64,000 bases of DNA from Amycolatopsis pithecellobii (GTDB lineage Bacteria > Actinomycetota > Actinomycetes > Mycobacteriales > Pseudonocardiaceae), in assembly GCF_009707865.1 (NCBI RefSeq), contig NZ_WMBA01000012.1, positions 1 through 64,000 of the forward strand, read 5' to 3'. Below, one piece after another: positions 8,636 to 15,653 of the stretch; position 1 is the first letter of the stretch; each line of letters opens with the position of its first letter. Both the position numbers and the translations under genes were made by a program. Under the pieces are notes generated by a model. The model was not told where the DNA came from, did no database searches, and saw nothing but the letters and a program-made list of their open reading frames with translations.

Positions 8636-9412
8636 GTGACCGCGACGGACAAGACCAGCAGCAGCGCGATGAACAGCGTGTTGAGCACGCTCCGGGTCCT
8701 CGAGGAGGTCGCCGCACGACAACCGATCGGTGTCTCCGAACTCGCGCGCGTCACCGGCATCCCGAAAAGCTCCGTTCAGCGGTGCCTGGTGACGCTCCAG
8801 CAGGCCGGCTGGCTGCGGATCGTCGACCCCGAGCGCACCCGGTGGGGTGTGACGATGAAGGCGCTGGCCATCGGGCTGCGCGGGGCCGGTGAGGAGGATC
8901 TGCGCGAGCTCGCCCGTCCGGTGATCAAGCGCCTCGCCGCGGACACCGACGAGACCGTCCACTTCGCACTGCGCGACGGCGACGACGTGATCATCACCCT
9001 GCGCGAGGACAGCACCCACGCCGTCCGGGTGTTCGTGGAGATCGGCGCGCGGCTGCCGCTGCAGGCCACCTCGGCGGGCGTCGCGATACTGGCGCGGCTC
9101 GAGCCCGACGAGGCCGACGAAGTACTCAAGCGCGACGTCAAGGGTTTCCCGGAACCGCTGCCGAGTACCCGCGAGCTCCGGAAGGAGATCGCCAGGACCG
9201 CCGAGCGCGGGTATGCGGTGAACATGTCCGCCTGGTACCGCCCGCATGTCGCGTCGATCGGCGCCGCGGTCACCAGCTCGGCGGGACGGCCCATCGCCGC
9301 GATCACCTTGTCCATCCCGGAGCTGCGCTTCGACCCGGCGCGGGAGAGTGAGCTGGCGCAGCTCGTGGTCGCCGCCGCCGACGAGGTCAGCCGGCAGGTC
9401 TCGGCGGTCTGA
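8636..9412 (+). CDS. IclR family transcriptional regulator
   Basis: 258 residues from GTG 8636, with GAGGG about 8 nt upstream. The N-terminal winged helix is recognisable: LSTLRVLEEVAARQPIGV, then ELARVTGIPKSSVQRCLVTL for the recognition region, followed by the C-terminal effector (GAF-like) domain with ETVHFALRDGDDV and the terminal ITLSIPELRF. IclR proteins bind short semi-palindromes and respond to small organic acids. By position it is the best candidate for the protein that binds the four GTTCC boxes at 1165-1290 and 5287-5380, but no box is seen at its own promoter. Confidence 0.88.
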   Translation: MTATDKTSSSAMNSVLSTLRVLEEVAARQPIGVSELARVTGIPKSSVQRCLVTLQQAGWLRIVDPERTRWGVTMKALAIGLRGAGEEDLRELARPVIKRLAADTDETVHFALRDGDDVIITLREDSTHAVRVFVEIGARLPLQATSAGVAILARLEPDEADEVLKRDVKGFPEPLPSTRELRKEIARTAERGYAVNMSAWYRPHVASIGAAVTSSAGRPIAAITLSIPELRFDPARESELAQLVVAAADEVSRQVSAV

Positions 9413-9438
9413 CCTCCATCAGGGGGGCGAATGCCGGC

Positions 9439-10320
9439 ATGCCGGATCGGTATTTCCCCTCACCGGCCATCTCCGCGAATGATGGCGGGGTGGGAAACAC
9501 AGAAACGGGTGTCGCGACCCGCACGGAGTTCCTCCTCCCGGGGCCGGCCGAGGCGCTGGGCTCGCTGCTCGGGGTGCCGGTGCCGGACCTGGCCGGCGAG
9601 GGACTTCCGTTGCTCTGGCACTGGATCTACCTCCTCGACCGGCCCGCGCAACGCGATCTCGGTGTGGACGGCCATCCGGTGCGCAACGCGGTGCCCGCCC
9701 CGCCAGGACCGGGGCGCCGCCGGATGTGGGCGGGCGGCCGGGTCCGCACCCTGGGGCCACTTCGGTGCGGGGAAGAAGCCACCAAGCACACCCAGGTTCT
9801 TTCGGTACGGGAAAAGAACGGCCGATCGGGTCCGCTGACCTTCGTCGTGGTGGGACACCGGATCGAACAGCGCGGGCAGGTCGTGGTGGACGAGGAGCAG
9901 GACATCGTCTACCGGCCGTCCGCGACCGGACCGTCCACATCGGACGGTGATGCCCCGGTGGTGCCTGTCGCCGCGGACGAGTGGTCGATCGAAGTGTCAC
10001 CGACGTTGCTGTTCCGCTTCTCGGCGTTGACCTACAACGCACACCGCATCCATTACGACCGGGACTACGCCCGCGACGTCGAGGGATATCCGGGTTTGCT
10101 GACCCACGGCCCGTTGCAGGCCATCGCCATGGCGGAAGCGGTGCGGCGTAACGGGATCGCGGGCGGCCGACGGTTCGAGTACCGGCTGACCGCGCCGTTG
10201 TTCGACCATCAGGGCCTGGTGGTGAAGGCGACCCCGGAAGCCGGCTCGGTGCAGACCGCCGTGCGGAACAGGTACGGCCGGCAGACCGCCGCCGGCACGC
10301 TGTGGCCACTGGACGGATAA
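9439..10320 (+). CDS. MaoC/HotDog-type hydratase (mesaconyl-C4-CoA hydratase-like, HTD2 family)
   Basis: 293 residues from ATG 9439; a GTG at 9490, just before GNTETGVATRTEFLLPGP, is a possible later start because family proteins usually have only a few residues before this segment. No good ribosome site supports either. The N-terminal FAS1-like dehydratase half contains LPLLWHWIYLLDRP and the C-terminal half the hot-dog signature LLFRFSALTYNAHRIHYDRDYA and YPGLLTHGPLQA, where the catalytic Asp/His pair lies. Relatives hydrate mesaconyl-C4-CoA or 3-methylfumaryl-CoA. The neighbouring CoA-transferase and acyl-CoA dehydrogenase suggest a branched dicarboxylate or related acid handled as a CoA thioester. 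It ends 3 nt from the LysR stop codon on the other strand. Confidence 0.8.
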   Translation: MPDRYFPSPAISANDGGVGNTETGVATRTEFLLPGPAEALGSLLGVPVPDLAGEGLPLLWHWIYLLDRPAQRDLGVDGHPVRNAVPAPPGPGRRRMWAGGRVRTLGPLRCGEEATKHTQVLSVREKNGRSGPLTFVVVGHRIEQRGQVVVDEEQDIVYRPSATGPSTSDGDAPVVPVAADEWSIEVSPTLLFRFSALTYNAHRIHYDRDYARDVEGYPGLLTHGPLQAIAMAEAVRRNGIAGGRRFEYRLTAPLFDHQGLVVKATPEAGSVQTAVRNRYGRQTAAGTLWPLDG

Positions 10321-10323
10321 CCG

Positions 10324-11268
10324 TTACGGGGCACCATTTCCCGGGACTGGTTCGGTGGAGGGCCAGCGGCCCGCGCCGGCGACCAGGCGTACCTGCCTGA
10401 TCAGCTCGCGCGCCACCACGTCGACGGCGGTGGGCACGCGTCCCGTCCGTGGGATGCCCAGCACGATCGACCGCCAGATCTCGGGTTCGCACACGGGTGC
10501 CGAGCTGAACGCGCCCGTCCCGGCGTCGTCGGCGAGCCCGGACGGCGGCAGGATCGTCCAGCCGTGTCCGGCGAGCACCAGTTGTTTCTGCAAGGCCATG
10601 GAGTTGGTCTGCACGCGCGTATCGAGGTCGGCGCCGGCCTGTCCGGCGGCGGCCTCGATGAGGGTCCGCAGGCCGTGGCCCGCCGAGGGCATGATGAAGG
10701 CGCGGCCCGTGAGGTCGGCGAACGGCACGGGATGCGCGGGGTCGAGGCCCTCGGCTGCCGGGGCCACCACCCACAACCGTTCTCGCACCAGCGGGGTCAC
10801 GTTCAGCGAAGGCGAACTGCTGAGGTTGTACAGGAGACTCACGTCGAGGTCGCCCTCGTCGAGCCACCGTTGCAGGTGCCCGGAATAGGCGGTGTGCAGC
10901 CGAAGTTCGATGCCCGGGTGGTCGCGCCGGACCGCCGAGACGAGGGGTTCGGCGATGAGGACGGCGACGCTTTCCAGGAGGCCGACGGTGACGATGCCGG
11001 ATACGACGTCCGGCGCGGGACTCACTTCGGCACGCGCGCGCTCCAGTTCGGTCAGTGCCCGCCGTGCCCGCTCGACCATGGTGGCCCCGGCCGCGGTCGG
11101 GCGCATGCCCTGACGGGTGCGCTCGAACAGCGGCACCCCCAGTTCCTGCTCCAGCATCTTGATCTGCCGGGTCACCGCGGGCTGGACCAGGTGCAGCAGC
11201 TCCGCCGCCCGCGTCACGCTCCCCACCTCGGCCACGGTGACCAGAGCCTTGAGCTGCTTGAAATCCAT
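10324..11268 (-). CDS. LysR family transcriptional regulator
   Basis: 314 residues. The start is ATG 11268, preceded by AGGGGA at 6 nt; the frame is open much further upstream but homology begins at MDFKQLKALVTVAEVGS. The helix-turn-helix (SVTRAAELLHLVQPAVTRQI) is followed by a type 2 periplasmic-fold effector domain with IVTVGLLESV and LDVSLLYNL. It is divergent from the acyl-CoA dehydrogenase gene with 87 nt between starts and therefore very likely controls it and the CoA-transferase gene. Confidence 0.88.
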   Translation of the reverse strand: MDFKQLKALVTVAEVGSVTRAAELLHLVQPAVTRQIKMLEQELGVPLFERTRQGMRPTAAGATMVERARRALTELERARAEVSPAPDVVSGIVTVGLLESVAVLIAEPLVSAVRRDHPGIELRLHTAYSGHLQRWLDEGDLDVSLLYNLSSSPSLNVTPLVRERLWVVAPAAEGLDPAHPVPFADLTGRAFIMPSAGHGLRTLIEAAAGQAGADLDTRVQTNSMALQKQLVLAGHGWTILPPSGLADDAGTGAFSSAPVCEPEIWRSIVLGIPRTGRVPTAVDVVARELIRQVRLVAGAGRWPSTEPVPGNGAP

Positions 11269-11355
11269 CGTCGTCCCCTGGACATCGCGTGGGTGCATGG
11301 AAGTATCAGGAACTGCTATTTCACTCCGACTGTCATGAGGACTCATGATAGGACA

Positions 11356-12513
11356 ATGGACGGTTTGACTGAGGAAGAGCACGCGATCGTCGAGACGGTC
11401 GGCGAGTGGGTCGACCGCGAGGTCCGGCCCGTGGTCCAGGAACTGGACCACACCAACACTTATCCCGAGAAGCTCATCGAGCAGATGAAGCAGATGGGCG
11501 TCTTCGGCCTGGCGATCCCCGAGCCGTGGGGCGAAGCGTCGGTGTCGGCCCAGTGCTATGCGGCGGTGGTCGAGGAGCTGGCGCGCGGCTGGATGAGCCT
11601 CGCCGGCGCGATGGGCGGCCACAGTGTGGTCTCCAAGCTGCTCGTGGCGTTCGGCACGCCGGAGCAGCGTGACAAGTACCTGCCGAGAATGGCCACGGGA
11701 GCGCTGCGGGCCACCATGGCGCTGACCGAGCCGGGAGGCGGATCGGACCTGCAGGCGTTGCGCACCACGGCCCGCCGCGACGGCGACGAATACGTGCTGA
11801 ACGGCTCGAAGACGTGGATCTCCAACGCGCGCCGGTCGGATCTGGTGGCGGTGCTGTGCAAGACCGACCCGAAAGCCGATCCGCCACACCGTGGGATCAG
11901 CGTGCTGCTCGTGGAGAAGGGCCCTGGCTTCTCGGTGTCCCGCGATCTGCCCAAGCTCGGCTACAAGGGCGTCGAAAGCTGTGAACTGTCCTTTGAGGAC
12001 CTACGAGTGCCGGCGACGGCCGTACTCGGCGGGGTGGAGGGCAAAGGGTTCGCGCACATGATGCGCGGTCTGGAGATCGGCCGCATCCAGGTCGCCTGCC
12101 GGGCGCTCGGAGTGGGGCGCGCCGCGTTCGAGGATTCGCTGAAGTACGCCCAGGAACGCGAGACGTTCGGCAAGCCGATCTGGCAGCACCAGTCGATCGG
12201 CAACTACCTGGCCGATATGGGTACCAAACTGGAGGCCGCGCGGCAGCTCGTGCACCACGCCGCCCGCCGTTACGACTCGGGGGAGCGGGCCGATCTGGAG
12301 TGCGGCATGGCGAAGCTGTTCGCCTCCGAAACGGCGATGGAGATCGCGCTGAACGCGGTGCGCATCCACGGTGGTTACGGCTACTCCACGGAGTTCGACG
12401 TCGAACGGTATTTCCGCGACGCGCCGCTGATGATCGTGGGCGAAGGCACCAACGAGATCCAGCGCAACGTCATCGCCAGGCAACTGGTGGGCCGGCACCG
12501 CATCGCGTCCTGA
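11356..12513 (+). CDS. Acyl-CoA dehydrogenase
   Basis: 385 residues, normal size. FAD and substrate motifs are TMALTEPGGGSDLQALRTTA, TWISNARRSD, the GRIQVACRALGVGRAAFED segment, and the C-terminal EGTNEIQRNVIARQ carrying the catalytic Glu region. An alternative ATG at 11335 adds seven residues; 11356 is preferred because AGGA lies just upstream. FAD-linked oxidation of an acyl-CoA ester to the enoyl-CoA is expected. It is followed after 24 nt by the CoA-transferase gene, and the hydratase at 9439 could take the next step. Confidence 0.9.
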   Translation: MDGLTEEEHAIVETVGEWVDREVRPVVQELDHTNTYPEKLIEQMKQMGVFGLAIPEPWGEASVSAQCYAAVVEELARGWMSLAGAMGGHSVVSKLLVAFGTPEQRDKYLPRMATGALRATMALTEPGGGSDLQALRTTARRDGDEYVLNGSKTWISNARRSDLVAVLCKTDPKADPPHRGISVLLVEKGPGFSVSRDLPKLGYKGVESCELSFEDLRVPATAVLGGVEGKGFAHMMRGLEIGRIQVACRALGVGRAAFEDSLKYAQERETFGKPIWQHQSIGNYLADMGTKLEAARQLVHHAARRYDSGERADLECGMAKLFASETAMEIALNAVRIHGGYGYSTEFDVERYFRDAPLMIVGEGTNEIQRNVIARQLVGRHRIAS

Positions 12514-12537
12514 CCGGATCCGGGAAAGGAACCCGAT

Positions 12538-13671
12538 ATGCGCCACCCGCTCGACGGCATCACCGTCGTCGCGCTCGAACAGGCCGTCGCCGCACCGTTC
12601 ACGACCCGCCAGCTCGCGGACCTCGGCGCCAGGGTGATCAAGGTGGAACGCCGCGGTGCGGGAGACTTCGCCCGCGGCTACGACCGCACCGTGCACGGCG
12701 AGTCGAGCTACTTCGTGTGGCTCAACCGCGGCAAGGAAAGCATCGAGCTCGACATCAAGGATCCGGCCGATCGGAGCCTGCTCGACGCGATACTGGCGAC
12801 CGCGGACGTCTTCGTGCAGAACCTGATTCCCGGCGCGGTGGAACGCCTCGGCCTGGATGCCGACTCGCTGCGCGCCACCCGGCCCGAGCTGATCCACTGT
12901 TCGATCTCCGGTTATGGACCCGAGGGGCCGTACCGGTCGAAGAAGGCCTACGACCTGCTGGTGCAATGTGAAACCGGGCTCGTGATGTCGACGGGCACGG
13001 CGGAGGCGCCGGCCAAAGCGGGGATCTCGATCGCCGATATCGCCACCGGGATGTATGCCTACAGCGGGATCCTGACCGCGCTGTACGACCGGCAGTGCAC
13101 CGGAAACGGCGCGAGCCTGCACGTCGCGATGATCGACGCGCTCGGCGAGTGGATGAGCCAGCCCGCGTATTTCGCGCGTTACGGTGACGAGCCGCCCCGC
13201 CGGACCGGCGCCAGGCACCCGTCGATCTCGCCCTACGGTCCTTATCGGACGGGAGACGGCCAGGTTTTCCTTGCGGTGCAGAACGATCGCGAGTGGACAG
13301 TCCTGTGCCGGGACATTCTCCGGCGGCCGGAACTCGTGGCAGACCCACGTTTCGTGACCAATCCGGAGCGGGTGGCGCACGACGCCGATCTGGCCTCGAT
13401 CCTGGAGAGCGTCTTCGCGACCCACAGTGCCGAGGACGTCGCGGGGCTGCTCGACGCGGCCGGCATCGCGAACGCCCGGCTGCGCACGCCGGAGGAACTC
13501 ACCCGCCACCCGCAGTTGCAGGCGCGGGACCGGTTCCGCCCGGTGGACACCCCGGGCGGACCGATGTTCGCGTTGCTGCCGCCCGTCGAGGTGGCCGGCC
13601 AGGAGCCGGTCATGCGCGCGGTGCCGGCGCTGGGTGAACACACCGCCGCGATCCGCGCCGAGTTCGGCTGA
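12538..13671 (+). CDS. Family III (CaiB/BaiF) CoA-transferase
   Basis: 377 residues, start supported by AAAGGA. The family features are LDGITVVALEQAVAAPF at the N-terminus, RGKESIELDIKDP, HCSISGYGPEGPY, and the catalytic Asp in KKAYDLLVQ followed by the DIATGMYAYSGIL helix. Class III transferases move CoA between acids (for example succinyl-CoA to a dicarboxylate, formyl-CoA to oxalate). With the dehydrogenase and hydratase it would provide CoA activation at the head of the pathway. Both small and large domains are complete. Confidence 0.9.
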   Translation: MRHPLDGITVVALEQAVAAPFTTRQLADLGARVIKVERRGAGDFARGYDRTVHGESSYFVWLNRGKESIELDIKDPADRSLLDAILATADVFVQNLIPGAVERLGLDADSLRATRPELIHCSISGYGPEGPYRSKKAYDLLVQCETGLVMSTGTAEAPAKAGISIADIATGMYAYSGILTALYDRQCTGNGASLHVAMIDALGEWMSQPAYFARYGDEPPRRTGARHPSISPYGPYRTGDGQVFLAVQNDREWTVLCRDILRRPELVADPRFVTNPERVAHDADLASILESVFATHSAEDVAGLLDAAGIANARLRTPEELTRHPQLQARDRFRPVDTPGGPMFALLPPVEVAGQEPVMRAVPALGEHTAAIRAEFG

Positions 13672-13712
13672 TTCCGCCTCGCCGCCCTCGTGTGCGAGCT
13701 CCCGGAACCGGG

Positions 13713-13788
13713 CCGGGATCTCGGCGCGATGAGTTTCGACCGGGCCGCGGGTCTGTTCTGGTGACCGGCCCATGACGAGAGATCCCGG
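13713..13788 (+). promoter_or_regulatory. Long-range inverted repeat reaching the DUF899 ribosome site
   Basis: A perfect 10-bp arm CCGGGATCTC (13713-13722) pairs with GAGATCCCGG (13779-13788); the right arm covers the first two bases of the GGAGGA ribosome site of the next gene. It could act as a terminator for the CoA-transferase transcript or mask the ribosome site. Role is inferred. Confidence 0.35.
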
Positions 13789-13795
13789 AGGACTC

Positions 13796-14554
13796 ATGAC
13801 GACCACGCCGGACCGCCCGCCTGTAGTCGACCTGGAGACCTGGCAAGCCGCCCGTGACGAGCTGCTGGTCCGCGAGAAGGCCCACACGCGGGAGGGCGAC
13901 GCCATCGCCGCGGCCCGGCGCCGGCTGCCGATGGTGGAGTTCGACGGAACGGTCGAGGTCGTCGGACCCGACGGCCCGGTCCCGTTCCTGCAGCTGTTCG
14001 AGGGCCGCGACGAGCTCGTGGTCTACAAACACATGTGGTACGACGGCGCACCGCACCAGGGGCAGTGCGAGGGCTGCACCACCGTGGCCTGGCACCTCAA
14101 GGACGCGGTCTACCTCAATGCCCGTGGGGTATCGTTCGCCATCCTGACCACCGGCCGGTGGGACGAGGTGGCCGCGTACGTCGAGTTCATGGGCTACACC
14201 CAGCCTTGGTACTCGGTACGCGACGTGCCCGCGCCGGTCGGGGACAACATGGGGTACCTCACCAGCTATCTGCGCGACGGCGACCGTGCGTTCCTCACCT
14301 ACTCCACCACCGGCCGCGGCGACGAGCGCGCCAACGCCTCCCTCGGCCTGCTCGACATGACCCCCTACGGCCGCGGCGAAGCGTGGGAGGACAACCCCGA
14401 GGGCTGGCCCAAGGGACGCGACGCGTGCTGGTTCTGGCGTACGGACGCGGACGGCAATCCCGCCTGGGGGCCGACGAGCCGCCCCGTGCCGCAATGGACC
14501 CGGCCCGGCGCGACCCCCGTGCAGACCCTCGGCCGCGAAGGCCACCACCACTGA
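13796..14554 (+). CDS. DUF899 family protein (thioredoxin-like fold)
   Basis: 252 residues from ATG 13796, chosen over an earlier in-frame start at 13772 because GGAGGA lies 3-8 nt before it. DUF899 landmarks are VDLETWQAARDELLVREKA, the HMWYDGAPHQGQCEGCT segment where the peroxiredoxin-like CxxC-type cysteines sit, FAILTTGRWDEVAAYVEFMG and LTYSTTGRGDE. The family has a thioredoxin-like fold and no settled function. Nothing nearby fixes its role; it seems to be a single-gene unit. Confidence 0.85.
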   Translation: MTTTPDRPPVVDLETWQAARDELLVREKAHTREGDAIAAARRRLPMVEFDGTVEVVGPDGPVPFLQLFEGRDELVVYKHMWYDGAPHQGQCEGCTTVAWHLKDAVYLNARGVSFAILTTGRWDEVAAYVEFMGYTQPWYSVRDVPAPVGDNMGYLTSYLRDGDRAFLTYSTTGRGDERANASLGLLDMTPYGRGEAWEDNPEGWPKGRDACWFWRTDADGNPAWGPTSRPVPQWTRPGATPVQTLGREGHHH

Positions 14555-14632
14555 CCGCCTCCTTGAGCCGGCTCCATGATGCGCACGCCGAGTTGCATTA
14601 CGCGACTCACCACTCGTGATCACCAGGCGATC

Positions 14633-14678
14633 GGTATTACTATACCGGCACATGCTACGGTTCCGGTATAACTATACC
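14633..14678. promoter_or_regulatory. Twin palindromic operators before the methionine aminopeptidase gene
   Basis: Two 14-bp palindromes of form GGTAT-N4-ATACC occur: GGTATTACTATACC (14633-14646) and GGTATAACTATACC (14665-14678), 32 bp apart start to start, about three helical turns. The inner halves also form a larger dyad TATACCGG...CCGGTATA. The second lies 24 nt before the GTG start and probably overlaps the -10 region. Cooperative binding of a dimeric repressor is inferred; no regulator gene is adjacent. Confidence 0.6.
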
Positions 14679-14702
14679 AACAGTCTGTGAAGCGAGGTAT
14701 TC

Positions 14703-15509
14703 GTGATCGAGCTCAAGACGCCTGCGGAGATCCAGCGCATGCAGGTGACCGGCCGTTTTGTCGCCGAGGTGCTCACCGAGGTCGGCCGGCTCGCGGACGT
14801 GGGCGTCAACCTGCTGGACCTGGAGCACCACGCGCGCGGCATGATCAAACGGCGTGGCGCGGAGTCGTGCTACTGGGACTACGCCCCCTCGTTCGGCAAG
14901 GGCCCGTTCCGCAACGTCATCTGCTTGTCGGTCAACGACGCCGTGCTGCACGGCCTGCCACACGACTACACGCTGCGCGACGGGGACGTGCTCACCGCGG
15001 ACCTCGCGGTCACCATCGACGGCTGGGCGGCGGACTCGGCGCGCACGATTGTCGTCGGCACCGCCGCCGAGGAGGACCTGCGGATCATCCGGGCCACCGA
15101 GGAAGCACTGGAGGCGGCGATCGAGGCGGCGCGTCCGGGCAACCGCGTCGGCGACATCTCGGCGGCGATCTATGCGGTGGCGAGCGACTACGGGTACCCG
15201 GTCAACACCGAGTTCGGTGGGCACGGCATCGGCCGCACCATGCACGAGGACATCCACGTTTCCAACAAGGGCAAGGCAGGCCGCGGCTTGAAACTCCGGC
15301 CGGGGCTGACCCTCGCGCTCGAACCCTGGTTCGCCCGCACGACGGACCGGATCAGCTATGACGAAGACGGCTGGACCATCCGGTCGGCCGACGGCTCCCG
15401 CACGGCCCACTCCGAGCACACGGTCGCCATCACCGAGGACGGCCCGTTGGTGCTCACCCGCCGCGCACAGGAGAACCCCGCCGCTCGTCCATCCACAAAG
15501 GACGCCTAG
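14703..15509 (+). CDS. map: Type I methionine aminopeptidase
   Basis: 268 residues from GTG 14703 (GAGG 6 nt upstream). It removes the initiator methionine from new proteins. The dinuclear metal ligands are all visible: Asp in LAVTIDGWAAD (two Asp, spaced 11), His in GHGIGRTMHED, Glu in ALEPWF and Glu in HSEHTVAITEDG; the substrate His is in NDAVLHGLPHDY. Actinobacteria often carry more than one map gene. This copy stands alone, away from the ribosomal protein operon, and has its own twin-palindrome operator, so it is probably an accessory and regulated copy, for example one tolerant to an inhibitor. That role is inference. Confidence 0.9.
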   Translation: MIELKTPAEIQRMQVTGRFVAEVLTEVGRLADVGVNLLDLEHHARGMIKRRGAESCYWDYAPSFGKGPFRNVICLSVNDAVLHGLPHDYTLRDGDVLTADLAVTIDGWAADSARTIVVGTAAEEDLRIIRATEEALEAAIEAARPGNRVGDISAAIYAVASDYGYPVNTEFGGHGIGRTMHEDIHVSNKGKAGRGLKLRPGLTLALEPWFARTTDRISYDEDGWTIRSADGSRTAHSEHTVAITEDGPLVLTRRAQENPAARPSTKDA

Positions 15510-15532
15510 CCGGGGCCGGCGCCGGCGTCTTG

Positions 15533-15556
15533 ACGGGGCAACGGGGCAACGGGGCA
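15533..15556 (+). repeat. Three tandem 8-bp repeats
   Basis: ACGGGGCA occurs three times head to tail between the aminopeptidase and the membrane peptidase genes. The rest of this intergenic stretch shows only a TATTGT-like hexamer near 15572 as a possible -10 element. Confidence 0.6.
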
Positions 15557-15653
15557 GTGCGCGTTCTCCTATTGTGCCTGTCGCGGAGGAGTTCGCCAGT
15601 TTCTCACTACGATCGCCTCGATCACCATCACTGCGGCGGCCGAGGAGAATCCG

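Noticed and set aside
13672-13795. Minus-strand reading with a protein-like stretch (ETHRAEIPARFRELAHEGG) after the CoA-transferase
   Set aside because: No start signal or family, and it continues antisense into the CoA-transferase gene.
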